From: Rebecca billardiae RCC1528
Lineage: Eukaryota; Haptophyta
DNA length: 64,000 bases
Assembly: GCA_965240325.2 (NCBI GenBank)
Contig: OZ251241.1
Coordinates: 496,001-560,000 of the forward strand
Reading direction: 5' to 3'
Made by a program: the position numbers and the translations under genes. Positions 38,201-47,584 of this stretch are shown here, in pieces (the first letter of the stretch is position 1; every line of letters begins with the position of its first letter). The notes beneath the pieces are model-generated. The model saw nothing but the letters and a program-made list of their open reading frames with translations, did not search any database and was not told the DNA's origin.

Positions 38201-38890
38201 CTCTTCTCCAACGCGCTGCCGGGCCCCTCGACCCGCCGGCACCTGCCGGCCGCGGCGCCGCCTGCGTTCGTGCTCTTCTCGGACGCCGCCAAGGATGGCG
38301 CGCGCGTGCCGTCGCTGGGGGGCTACGCCCACGGGCTCTGCTGGAGCCTGCCCTTGCGCGCGTCGGACCTCACTCTGCCGGTGGTCGCGCTCGAGTTCGT
38401 CGCGCTGTTCGCCAACGTGCTGATCTTCGCGCCGCGCATTGCAGGCGCCGTCATCCGGCTCCGCACCGACAGCTCTGTCACCGACCACATCCTCCACAAC
38501 CTGTCCGCGCACTCCCCGCTGCTGCAGCACGCGCACCTCGCGCTGCTCGACGCCCCTGAATGGCGGGCGATCGCAGAGCTGGCCGACTCGGAGTTCCTCC
38601 TCTCCGAGATGAACCCGTTGGCGGACGCAGCTAGCCGCGGCGAGTTTGGCGTCCTCGAGCGCCTGTGCGCCCAGCTCGGCCTACGCCCGACGTGGCTCGC
38701 AGTGCCCGTCGTGCGCGTGCAGGCGCTGCTTGACGAGCTCGTCGCGCTGCTCTCGCGTCCGCTCGTCCTCGCTGCCGATCCGCCCATGCCGCTGCGCGGT
38801 GAGCGCGTGGGCGAGGCCAGCAACCCTGGGCCGGTGTGGCGGCGCTCGCGAGTCCGTGGCGCGCCGCCCGCGGTGGGCGCTTGTCGCTGA
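35237..38890 (+). CDS. Retroelement second ORF: reverse transcriptase and RNase H
   Basis: First ATG at 35237 gives 1,217 aa. The same frame is open upstream to 34445, in the -1 frame relative to the gag-like ORF, so a frameshift fusion is possible. RT landmarks, in order: RRTTDGGAP, motif A LTDDVADFF (D722), motif B GFGLSPSSNIAQR, motif C FTDDTNF (D842, D843), then LWLGCDF. An RNase H domain follows with acidic residues D1016 (LFSDAA), E1053 (ALEFVALF), D1078 (RTDSS) and D1130 (PLADAASRG). The arrangement resembles DIRS-order elements. The first 250 residues are Ala/Pro-rich with a duplicated segment of about 55 aa. The end carries VGEASNPGP. The frame is intact and might still be active. 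Confidence 0.85.
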   Translation: MSAEVPLPAVPPAAPLPGGLAAAASPRSLRAEAARAGDSSSAASSPVAAVTAGVGAAVLLARARLQPPRVDGAKRARPTAPAVGCDAPPPPLAPAGRGGSTPLASLAPGVAASALLDRSRLPPPRVGGDARARQAATSAGAGAPPPLRAPAARSGGGMPPSRLAWVEPTRTLSASTDSSTSLLALVVALDDPDAPLILAGRRAPGGAPTSFLGSSTSSCPRSEACPRAESLVARALTGGPPLTGIYATRLRGAECRFGGEAHVVALPSRTRPPRSPMLAAGCEWFPLGAFAGSDLYEPAAAACAALVDVLPRRMPPLAATGPAGSSAARDLALAAARQRSWAQGARAAEATDAALRAMIAVRAASLPATEGQSLTGWGDRARTDRSSIPVALQGHSMRVPLGSLAALPFDSTSARFDPPHTNVPTPRRQRATSYRPRSVADILLPAALELVAGWRRREEADLRAYLSLGSAARRTNAPLAIGQDLFHPEARGIVWDLRSKVDGVYLPLDFSAPLESRTLMPDALEAAVGPDFPDRELLSFVRHGVRFKADVALQLVLLPHLTTLGAAASSVHKELLRLAARGWYSFWDDFPFLPCRLSPQGSTPRKLEPDRHRRTTDGGAPRRALVDTAGVPVIPLNVAVGLHDEVADAAAGWHDVPRPAAAAPSAAAERMIAAGLTPTLPRAPPRKWPREAKPTVGGKMHDNAILLDAAAVFGEPILTLTDDVADFFNHLGVATAELPNVCLLWLRPDGEGVAAGGHVVVSESRLGFGLSPSSNIAQRLSTTVVQIASRCFDDEELPRFEAMLADPLTPPAVRSWIEQRRALAVTTRRPQLRLFSGDCFTDDTNFSIVGVDRTVRFLSVWHRVTTSLGLLMAIPEKRQIGQSALWLGCDFVVCAGVLAVPPAKILRALVILDDLLASRPVPFSTFRALVGLLEHFRPLTPANRTFFYGLYTHFGELGRHPARPVPITATLRAACARWAKLLRSTAGVLFSNALPGPSTRRHLPAAAPPAFVLFSDAAKDGARVPSLGGYAHGLCWSLPLRASDLTLPVVALEFVALFANVLIFAPRIAGAVIRLRTDSSVTDHILHNLSAHSPLLQHAHLALLDAPEWRAIAELADSEFLLSEMNPLADAASRGEFGVLERLCAQLGLRPTWLAVPVVRVQALLDELVALLSRPLVLAADPPMPLRGERVGEASNPGPVWRRSRVRGAPPAVGACR

Positions 38891-39104
38891 GACACGGACG
38901 CCGCTGCATCGACTGCTCGCCAGTCGCGCGGCGCAGTTTGGCGGCGGCCGCCGCCCGTCGCGCTCGCGCTGCAGTCGCGCTCGCAGCCGGATCCGGCCCT
39001 CGCGCCGGCGCACGCGTTGCCGGCTCCGCTGGGAGGCGCGCTCTGGCGACGCGGCGCACATCTCTCGCTCAAGTTGCAGCAACATCGTCTCTACGCTTCG
39101 GCCA

Positions 39105-39725
39105 AGCCTTTGTAGGCCACCAGCCTTTGTGGGCACAGCCTTTGCAGGCATACCCGTGACCTTTGTAGGCACAGCCTTTGTAGGCACACCCGTGACCTTT
39201 GTAGGCACAGCCTTTGTAGGCACACCCGTGACCTTTGTAGGCACAGCCTTTGTAGGCACACCTGTGACCTTTGTAGGCACACCCGTGACCTTTGTAGGCA
39301 CAGCCTTTGTAGGCACACCCGTGACCTTTGTAGGCACAGCCTTTGTAGGCACACCTGTGACCTTTGTAGGCACACCAGTGACCTTTGTAGGCACAGCCTT
39401 TGTAGGCACACCCGTGACCTTTGTAGGCACAGCCTTTGTAGGCACACCCGTGACCTTTGTAGGCACACCAGTGACCTTTGTAGGCACACCAGTGACCTTT
39501 GTAGGCACAGCCTTTGTAGGCACACCCGTGACCTTTGTAGGCACAGCCTTTGTAGGCACACCCGTGACCTTTGTAGGCCACACCAGTGACCTTTGTAGGC
39601 ACACCAGTGACCTTTGTAGGCACAGCCTTTGTAGGCACATCCGTGACCTTTGTAGGCACACCAGTGACCTTTGTAGGCACAGCCTTTGTAGGCACAGCCC
39701 TTGCGGGCCAGACCTTTGTAGGTCC
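39105..39725 (+). repeat. 18-bp minisatellite between RT ORF and B1
   Basis: About 35 tandem copies of an 18-bp unit with core TTTGTAGGCACA. Units alternate between ..CAGCC and ..CACCCGTGACC forms, so an irregular 36-bp higher-order pattern appears. Open frames across it (TFVGTAFVGTPV and the like) are only a consequence of the 18-bp period. It occupies the position where a tyrosine recombinase gene lies in complete Ngaro-type elements. Confidence 0.95.
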
Positions 39726-39934
39726 GGAGGTCCCCACGCACCCACCCCCGAACTCGCTTACCCAACGCGCGCGCGCGCGCGCACACGCACGCAACCTCAA
39801 AAACAAAAACCCAAAAAAAAAAAACGAGGACGTGCCACCTTGCGCTACAGACCTCTGGCCTCCTCCGTGTCATCCGCCTCCATCATCTCTCAGCAGCGCC
39901 CTCATCCTCAACGGGATCTCTCCTGCTCACAAAC

Positions 39935-40199
39935 GGGACCTTGCTGCCACACGCTGGCGCAGTCTGCGCGCAGCTTTGGCACCGTCGGCTCAGTCGCTCT
40001 TCCCGTTCAGCCAGGGACAAATCCCCACCACGCGCAAGTATATATTTATACATCACCATTTCGGCATGGTGTGTATCGGCATTTGCTGCATGCTCGCATA
40101 TATGCTGCAATACCTGCCCTCGCATGCACATCACGCAGACTGTGGGTGATGTTCGTCCATACTCAATGGCGTCGCGTCGCTCTTCATGCAGGAGGACAC
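39935..40199 (+). repeat. Internal repeat B1
   Basis: About 265 bp, nearly identical to B2 (40730-40997); B2 has an extra GAT triplet near 40948. It ends GGAGGACAC and is directly joined to A2. Confidence 0.9.
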
Positions 40200-40635
40200 G
40201 TGGCGTTATAACGGAGTTATAACCGAGTGTGTCGGGAGGCTGGAAAGGCAACGCGCAGCTGGTGGACAAGGGCCGCCATCGTCTTCTAGGTCCTGCAGGT
40301 AGTTGCAGTCGATTTCCGGAGCTCATCGGCCACGGAGCTATCCTTTATCATCATCATGGCGGGCGCTGGTCCTTTCATATCGGCCAACCACACTGGCTCC
40401 TCTGTAAGTACCCGCTCCTCTCCACTATCCGGCGCTCGAGATCATATACAAGGTCATCTTAAGTCGGCGTGGCAACTTACCAAAGTTCATATCAAGCAGC
40501 CCACCTAGCAGAGCTCGCTCGATCATCGGTTACACGACCTTTCGGGCCGAGCTGCTCATCTCTCGGCAGCCCCTGCTTCGGCCTGCGCATCTGCAAAGCC
40601 CGAGGTCCCGCCATCTCCTCTGCGTTCTTTGCTTG
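40200..40635 (+). repeat. Internal repeat A2
   Basis: About 436 bp, near-identical to A1 and directly following B1. It includes the start of the gag-like frame, which then runs into unrelated spacer sequence. Confidence 0.9.
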
Positions 40636-40729
40636 TGCTCGTTGCGAAACCCGCCATCCGCCCCTGCAGCCTCCGTTGTGGTTGACAACCTTGTCGTCAG
40701 GCCTGTGAGTGCTGCGCTTGCCTGAGCCA

Positions 40730-40997
40730 GGGACCTTGCTGCCACACGCTGGCGCAGTCTGCGCGCAGCTTTGGCACCGTCGGCTCAGTCGCTCTTCCCG
40801 TTCAGCCAGGGACAAATCCCCACCACGCGCAAGTATATATTTATACATCACCATTTCGGCATGGTGTGTATCGGCATTTGCTGCATGCTCGCATATATGC
40901 TGCAATACCTGCCCTCGCATGCACATCACGCAGACTGTGGGTGATGATGTTCGTCCATACTCAATGGCGTCGCGTCGCTCTTCATGCAGGAGGACAC
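40730..40997 (+). repeat. Terminal repeat B2
   Basis: Near-identical to B1. The element ends GGAGGACAC at 40997 and is followed at once by an AT run (40998-41012). Between A2 and B2 lie 94 bp that match neither repeat. Confidence 0.9.
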
Positions 40998-41124
40998 ATA
41001 TATATATATATACTGCGCTGCTATAGATCGAGTGCACTACAGTTGATGCTGGTAGTAGCAGCGCGCAGTCATCGTCGTGGTATGTTATTCTGCGCATCAG
41101 TGAGTCTGCACGCGGCAAGCTGCA

Positions 41125-42240
41125 TCATCCGCCGGCGCGTTGATCGGCCGCTTGCTGATCCGGCGCGGGCAGCATCGTCGGAGTCGCGTGATTGATGACA
41201 CGCGCAGCAGGCGCCTGCTGAGCCGGGGGCACAGCGCGGCTGCGCTGGGGAGCGCCCGGGAGAGCGCCGGGCTGCGCCTGGCCATCCCGTACCCAGAACA
41301 CCTGCGGCACCGTCTTCATGCCGCATGCGTCCCCGTGCCCACCGCCCGAGACGCATCGGTACCCCATCGCGCGGAGCCATGCGGCGGTGCGGTGGATGCT
41401 CGGCTTGGTGAGGTGGCTCGACTCGTACACCACGGCTGCCGGCCGCAGCCGCTCGGTGGCGAATGGGTACTGGAGGAGTACCTGCTCGTCAAAGCCCTCC
41501 GCATCCACGACGAGCAGCTGCACGCGCGGCTCGGACGCGAGCGCTGCGCCGAGGCACACGCACGTCACGTTGGTGGCGAGCATGTTGCGTCGCACCACGT
41601 TGCGCATGCAGTCCGGTCCGAGCTCGTCCGTCTTGCCCAGCCGCGTCGCGCAGCGCGCGCAGTCATCTGACCTGTTGCTGAAGATGTTCGCGTGCTTGAG
41701 CACGTGAGCGCGGGACAGGCTGGAGAGCTGGCTCACCCAGCTCGGGTCCTTGGCGCCGAACACACCGCGGATGCAGCGCGCGTCGGCCGTCGCACTCCCG
41801 TGCGTGCCGCTCCGGTTCGTCAGGTCGATGTAGTGGAAGACACGATGGCTGCCGGCAGGGAGGCAGCTCGCACTCGGCGTCGTGAGACCGGAGCCGCAGA
41901 GGAGCTCGTTGCGCGTGCGCACGCGCGCGTCAGCACGATAGCGCGCCTCGAGCTTGGCGTACGTGGGCGGAAGTGGCTCGTACAGAAGCGCTCGCCACCC
42001 GGCGCGCACGGCGGCGATCGCTGGATCGAAGTTGTCCGCGCCGTGGTCGTTTGCGCCTATCTCGACAACCAGCGGGTCGGAACTCAGCGGCACCGCGTCG
42101 ATCCAGCGCTTCCACTGCGTGCGGTCCGCCGCCTTGGAGCGCGTATGGCACGGCCGACAGGCCAGCACAATGAGCGTGAGCCCGCGTACTCGCTCGTAAA
42201 GGGCTGGGCGCCGGCGGGCGATTCGGCAGGCCGACAGCAT
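41125..42240 (-). CDS. FkbM-family methyltransferase
   Basis: Single exon, 371 aa from ATG 42240; the longer open frame begins only at a GTG. The family transfers methyl groups from S-adenosylmethionine, often to sugar hydroxyls. The SAM-binding start VVEIGANDHG is at about residues 58-67, followed by LLYEPLPPTYAKLEARY, the acidic loop that contacts the ribose. The later motif LLVVDAEGFDEQVL matches the FkbM hallmark (a D-x-E-G-x-[DE] strand). An early hydrophobic segment (GLTLIVLACRPC) could be a signal anchor, which would place the domain in the secretory system, and several cysteines agree with that. It ends about 130 bp from the retroelement. Confidence 0.82.
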   Translation of the reverse strand: MLSACRIARRRPALYERVRGLTLIVLACRPCHTRSKAADRTQWKRWIDAVPLSSDPLVVEIGANDHGADNFDPAIAAVRAGWRALLYEPLPPTYAKLEARYRADARVRTRNELLCGSGLTTPSASCLPAGSHRVFHYIDLTNRSGTHGSATADARCIRGVFGAKDPSWVSQLSSLSRAHVLKHANIFSNRSDDCARCATRLGKTDELGPDCMRNVVRRNMLATNVTCVCLGAALASEPRVQLLVVDAEGFDEQVLLQYPFATERLRPAAVVYESSHLTKPSIHRTAAWLRAMGYRCVSGGGHGDACGMKTVPQVFWVRDGQAQPGALPGAPQRSRAVPPAQQAPAARVINHATPTMLPAPDQQAADQRAGG

Positions 42241-42501
42241 CGAGACTGGCCGCGACGAGAGCCTTGGATAGAGGCCGTGTGAACGCGCTCGAGAGCGGCG
42301 AGGTGCGTGCACCTCGCCGTCGAGGCGTCAATCTGCGGCCGGCCGCGGCGGACCACCAGCACCGACTCTCACTATGGTACAACAATCTACGACACTCTAT
42401 TGTTTGTACTACTGTACAGTATTGTACAGTCCGACAGTTGGCGCACGCGCGCCATCGTCATCAGCAACCACTCTCACAAGGGATACATCGCGCCGTCATT
42501 A
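42241..42501. other. Short intergenic region
   Basis: About 260 bp between two minus-strand genes. It contains ACTGTACAGTATTGTACAGT, a pair of TGTACA palindromes near 42411-42430, and no gene. Confidence 0.4.
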
Positions 42502-43035
42502 CTAGTGTGCACGTTCCCCTTGCGGCATGAATCGCAAGCTGAGGGTGAGGACGCAGTGCCGCCAGTGCGCGTTTGGGTGCGTGTCCGTCTCCCGCCCGTC
42601 CGCGAACATGTGGCCGACGAAGAGGTCGCAGGCCGCGCAGTACAGCTCGCGCACGTCGCACTGGTACTCGTTATACTCGCCAGCCGGCACGGCCAGCTCC
42701 GTGACGCAGCCACCGGGGCGCGCAGGCGCGCGAAAGGAGGGCCATAGGCACGGCCCTTCAAACTTGTCGCCCGCGTCGTACAGCACATGCGCGCACCGAG
42801 CGCACTGGTACGCGCCGGGCGCCCACTGCGATGCCAGCGCCTCCCCGCTCACCGTGTGCGATATACTCTCCATCTCGCGCTCGGCGGCGGCGCTGATGGG
42901 GCGGCAGCTGAGCGCGAAGAAGGCCGTGCGGTCATCAATCGTCACGCGCGCGTGCACAGCGGCTGTCTGCTCTGCCGATAGCTTCGGTGGGAGCCGGCAT
43001 GCGAGCGCGTCACCTGTCGGTGCTGCCGGCTCCAT
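42502..43035 (-). CDS. msrB: Methionine-R-sulfoxide reductase (MsrB/SelR domain)
   Basis: Single exon, 177 aa from ATG 43035. MsrB reduces the R form of methionine sulfoxide in oxidised proteins. The two zinc-binding CxxC pairs are present (YQCARCAHVLY and ELYCAACDLFVGHMF), and the catalytic cysteine sits in HWRHCVLTLSLRF, equivalent to the family's RYCINS. The family core WPSF is also there (GPCLWPSFRAP). An N-terminal section of about 80 residues precedes the domain. A longer open frame to 43350 has no convincing start or targeting signal. All key residues are kept, so an active enzyme is likely. Confidence 0.85.
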   Translation of the reverse strand: MEPAAPTGDALACRLPPKLSAEQTAAVHARVTIDDRTAFFALSCRPISAAAEREMESISHTVSGEALASQWAPGAYQCARCAHVLYDAGDKFEGPCLWPSFRAPARPGGCVTELAVPAGEYNEYQCDVRELYCAACDLFVGHMFADGRETDTHPNAHWRHCVLTLSLRFMPQGERAH

Positions 43036-43306
43036 GGCGAAACCCTCGGTCGGCCCTTGGGCCGTCGTGGTCCGCACCTGTAGGCTGCCCGACTCGTACA
43101 CGGCCTGAGCGTGGAGCGTGCGCGGCGTCGGCGGCGAGCACGCGCCGGCAGCGCACGGATTAAGTACCGACAGCTTCGATGGCGGATGCCCGCAACGATG
43201 GCGGCCGCCCGCCGCCCCTCCCGGCTGGCAGGGAGTGAGCGGGGCCACCTCCAGTCTCCCTCCAGTGCTCACGTCATCAATCATCATACTCGTGGACGAA
43301 CAGTCG

Positions 43307-46300
43307 TCACCGCACGCGCAGCGCGCTCGCGCTAGCGGTGTCAGTGGCACCGAGGGTCCAGAGCACGACGCTGCCGTCGTGCGCGTCCAGGCTCGCCGCG
43401 CTCGCCTCGCCGCACACGCCGAGCGCCGCGACCGGCCCGCCGTGCGCGACCAAGCGGCGGCGCTCAGCGCCAGGCGCGGCGCACGGGTACGTGTACGCGC
43501 TCAGCCCGCCGCCCTCGTCGCCGACGAGCAGCAGCGTGGCGTCGGCGCCGAGGCGTGCGGCGCACGTCGGCCGCGCGCTCGTGGCGTCGTCGCGGTCGGA
43601 CGCGCCGCGCGCGTGCCACGAGAGAACGCACGCGCTGCTTGCCCACTCGCAGTCGCGCGCGGCTGACGGCTTGCACGCCTCGGCGCCGCTGAGCCGCCAG
43701 TGGCGCAGCTCGCGCCGCGTGGTATTCGCACGGATGAACGCGCCGCCCGTGTCCCAGTCGAGCGCGCACACCGCACCCTCGCACCGCCCGCTGAGCTCGA
43801 GCGCGCGCACGGGCGCGCCGTCGTAGCTGCGCAGCCCAACGGTCCAGACCGCGCCGCCCTCGTCCCCCAGTGCGAGCACGCGGCCGTCCGGGCTGAAGGA
43901 AAGCGCACTCACGGCACAGGCGCTCACGTCCGCCCTGCGCGCGCGCAGGCGACGAGGGTGCCGCGCGCGAGGGGCGCTCAGCGCGCGCGCGTGCGCCGCG
44001 GCGCGTGCGGCGCGTGGTGTCGCAGCTGAGGGCTGGCGCGGCGTGGCGCGGCGCGCGATCGCGGCGCGCGATCGCGGCGCGGCGTCTGTCTCACCTGAAG
44101 GCCTCGCGCAGGTCGAGCGCGCTGAGCACGGCGACGGCGCCACTGTGCAGCCCGACCGCGAGCAGCTCGCCTGTCGGATCGAGCGCGAGCGGCGGCGCCC
44201 CGCCGCCGAGCGCAGGCATCACTCGCACGCTGAGCGGCGCGCGCGCGCCCGGCTGCCACGCGCGCACGGTCCCGTCCGCCGAGCCGAGAGCGAGCAGCTG
44301 CGAGCGCGCGTGCGCGGCGAGCGAAGCGCGCGGCGGGCGCGCGGCGCCGTCGGGCGGGGCGTCCTCGCCCTCGCCGTCGGGCGCCCCGCCGGTCCCGTGC
44401 ACGAGTACACTGGCCAGAGGCGACGGCACGGCGCGCGCCGCGCCGCCGCCGCCGGCACCGCCGCCGCCGGTGGAGCTGAACTTGACGAGAGCGCCGCTGC
44501 CGCTGCTGCCGCCGCTGCCGCCGCCGGGCGCGAGGTGCGGCAACGAGAGCTGCACCACGTCGCCCGAGCCGGTGCTCGCGAGCAGCACGCCGCCCTGGTG
44601 CGCGCGCACGCTGCACACGCGCGCCGCCGCGGCCGAGCCCCCGCTCAGCGGCCGGCCTTGCACGTCCGTCAGCAGCGCGAGAGTGGAAGCCAGCTCGATG
44701 CTTCGGAGCCGGAGCAGCCGCGGCGCGACGGCGCCGCCCGCACCGTTGGCGTCCGCGTCAGCGTCCGCCTCCGCGCCGGCAGCGCGCGCGCCCGAGTCGG
44801 CGGGTGCGCGCGCGGCACCGTCGAGTGCGTCCACCCGCCACAGCTGGATGCTCCCGTCGGCCGTGCCAACTGCCAGGTCAAACGGCTCGGCGCTGCCGCC
44901 ACCCGGCCGCGCGGCCGCGCTTGTGAGCGCGGACAGGCTGAGGAGCGGCGCGCTGTGCGCGCGCACCCGCCTGGCGTGCGCGCCGCGCACCCACACGTGC
45001 AGCGTGCCCGCGGCGGTGGCTGTCACGGCCGTCGACGGGCTGACGAACGCAGCCGCGGTCGCCTGCGCGCGCCGCGCGCGCGGCGGTGGCGCGGCGGGCG
45101 CGCTCGTGAGGCGAGGCGTCGGGTTGGCGCGCGCGCTGCGCCGCGCGGCCGCGCGCGCGCGCGCACCGTGTGGCTGCACCGCGCGCTGACAGCGAGCGCG
45201 CGGGCGGCAGGCGCGCCCGCGCCGCCGCGCGCTGACCGCTGCCACCAGCACAGCTCGCCCGCCCCGGGCGCGCAGGTGAGAGCGAGCTCGGCCGCCCCCG
45301 GGCTGAACGCGGCGATGGTGGGTGCGTGCGCGCCCCCCGACTCGCCGCGCGCGCCCGCGACCGGCGCCGCGCGCACCCAGTCCCACCACGCCAGGACGGC
45401 GCGCGCGGACGCGTCGGCGGCGCGCGCGTGCGCGGAAGAGCGCGCCACCGCAAGATGCGGGAAGCCGCCGCCCGTGCCGCCGCCGGCGGCGGCGAGCGGC
45501 GTGGCAGCGCAGAACTGCAGAGCGATCACGGGCAGCGAGGCGGCGGCGGCGGCGCCGCCGCCGCCGGCCCGCTGCGCCGCGGTCTCGCGGTCCGCCAGCA
45601 CCGCGCGGCACGCGAGCGCGCGAGCGTCCCACACCTGCACGCTGCCGCGCGCGTCGCCCGTCGCGACTGTCAGCCCGTCCGGGTGGGCGGCGATGGCGGT
45701 GATGCGCGCGGCGTGGCCGCAGAAGTAGCGCTGCGCGGGCGCCGCCGCCGCGCCCGCGATGCGCGCGCGCGCCGCCTCGCCCGCCGACGCAGCCTCACGC
45801 CTCGCCAGGACCACGCAGAGCGCGCCCGCGGCATAGACCAGTGCGCCGCCCGCCGCGTGCGCGCGCACGGCGCCGGCGGTCGGGGCGGAGCCGAGGACGC
45901 GCCAGAGGCGAGGCGCGGCGCGCGGCGGCAGCGCGGCGGCGGCGCGCAGCGCGGCCGCGTCCGCTGCGCTCGGCGGCAGCGCCGCAGCCTCCCAGCCCTC
46001 GTCGCCGCCGAGCGCGGGCGGCGGCGGCGGCGGCGCAGCAGCAGCCAGCAGCGCGCGCGCAGCGGCCGCCGAGCGCGCCGGAGGGCTGCGAGGCGGCGCG
46101 TGCGCGGGCACGGCGCCGTCCGCCGCGCCGCGGTGGCGCACTGCCCAGCACAACACGGCGCCGCTGTCTGTGCCGCGCGGACCGCCCGCGCCGCAGCTGT
46201 ACAGCGCGAGCGCGCCGCCGCGCGCGGCCGCCCACGCGAGCCGAGTCACCCTGCCCGCGTGCGCGCGCCGCGCCGCGCCGCCGCCGCCCGCTCGGCCGCC

Positions 46301-47553
46301 CTCCGCGCCGCCGCCGTCGGCGCGGAGGGGCACGAGGCTGAGGGTGCCGTCCTTCCAGCCCGCCGCGCCGAGCGTTGCGCCCGCACCCGGCGCGGAGGCG
46401 AGCGCGCTCGGCGGGGCGCGCTCGGCGTCCGCGAGGCTTCGAGCCTCGAACGCTCCGGGCGCGGAGCACCGCTCCCACGCGCCGCCCGCGTCAGCTGCCG
46501 ACCCGCCCGCCGCCTTGCCTCCGCCTATCTGCAGGGCATCGGCCGGCTCGTCGCCGAGTGTCCACGCGCGCGCGCGCCCTCGGCTGTCGAGCGCACGCAG
46601 CGCGTCGCCGCCGGCGGAAGGGTCGAGCCCAGCGATCGGCGCCGCGCCCACGTCGGCGTCCGCGCGCTGCGGTAGGCGCGCGAGCGCGCGCACGCGCGGC
46701 GCCGCGCCGTGCGCCGCCGACGGCTCCAGCCGAAGCCACGCGACGAAGACTTGGCCTGCGCCGTCGCCCGCCGCGCACCACGCGCCGCGCGCGCCCCACG
46801 CGAGTGCGGTGATCGGCGCGCCCGGCTCGGCCGCCGGCGCCCGCGCGCGCGCCCCGGGCTCGGCTGCTGCGCGCGCGGCCGCGTGCGGCACGAGTGTGAG
46901 CGCCGCGCGCAGGCTCGGGAGCTCGAGCAAGGCCAAGCTGCCGTCCGCGCAGCCGACAGCGAGCAGCGCGCGCGGCGCGGCGGCGAGCGGGCCGGAGGCA
47001 TCGGCCGCGGGCGCCGGGGCGAACTCGAGGACGGTGGGCGCCGAGCGCAGCGCGCACACCGCGGCGAGCGCGGGCGCGCCGCCCGCCGTCTCGAAGAGCA
47101 GCAGCTCGCTCGAGCCGCCGCAGCCGCCGACAGCGAGCCAGCGCGCACACGCGCCGAGCGCGCGCGCGCCGGGCGGCACGCCGGCGCCGCGCGCGCGCTC
47201 GGCGGCGGGCGCCGAGGCGCGCGGCGGCGCGCTCGGCGCGGGCAGCGCGCGCGCAAGCAGCTGCGCGGAGCGCGCGCCCACGCGCACGCGCACGAGCGCG
47301 GCGGGCGAGGCGAGCGTGACGAGCAGCTCGGCGCCGCCCTCGGCCGTGGGCGCGGTGCAAAGGCCGACAACCGAAGGCGAGCCGTGGTCGGCGCCGTGCG
47401 CTATCGGCCGGCCTGCGCCGTCGACGTGGCCGGCGAGCGCGGCGCGCAGGTCGAGCGCGGCGGCGGCCGTCCCCTCGCTCATCAGCTCGCGCGTCCAGAA
47501 GCGCACGCTCCCGTCGCGCCCGCCGCTCGCCAGCACCAGCTCCGCGCCGCCGC

Positions 47554-47584
<31 letters not shown>

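Larger units (their letters stand above)
33220..40997 (+). mobile_element. DIRS-order-like retrotransposon with split direct repeats (A1-body-B1-A2-B2), no tyrosine recombinase seen
   Basis: The order is A1 (33220-33656), a gag-like frame, a reverse transcriptase/RNase H frame, an 18-bp minisatellite, B1 (39935-40199), A2 (40200-40635), a 94-bp spacer, and B2 (40730-40997). Split direct repeats of this kind are characteristic of tyrosine-recombinase retrotransposons (Ngaro, PAT). The B1-A2 junction (GGAC-AC|GTGG) is what a circle joining the two outer ends would give. The left end abuts a TATATC repeat and the right end an AT run. I find no tyrosine recombinase (R..HxxR..Y) in any frame. An alternative reading is a full-length copy followed head-to-tail by an internally deleted one. 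Confidence 0.75.

Noticed and set aside
39069-39873. Minus-strand frames rich in YKGCAYKGH or LQRLCLQRS
   Set aside because: These read through the 18-bp minisatellite, whose period is a multiple of three. They have no start context and no other protein features.
38891-39934. Tyrosine recombinase or integrase gene downstream of RNase H
   Set aside because: All frames were read. Only Arg/Ala-rich non-domain sequence and the minisatellite are present, with no R..HxxR..Y pattern.
33220-40635. A1 and A2 as ordinary LTRs of an LTR retrotransposon
   Set aside because: The A repeats do not form both ends: a second repeat pair (B1, B2) is interleaved, the outer right end is B2, and the element lacks an integrase, TG..CA ends and a visible target duplication.
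43036-43350. Extended N-terminus of MsrB
   Set aside because: The extension is low-complexity with no targeting signal; ATG 43035 gives a normal-sized enzyme.
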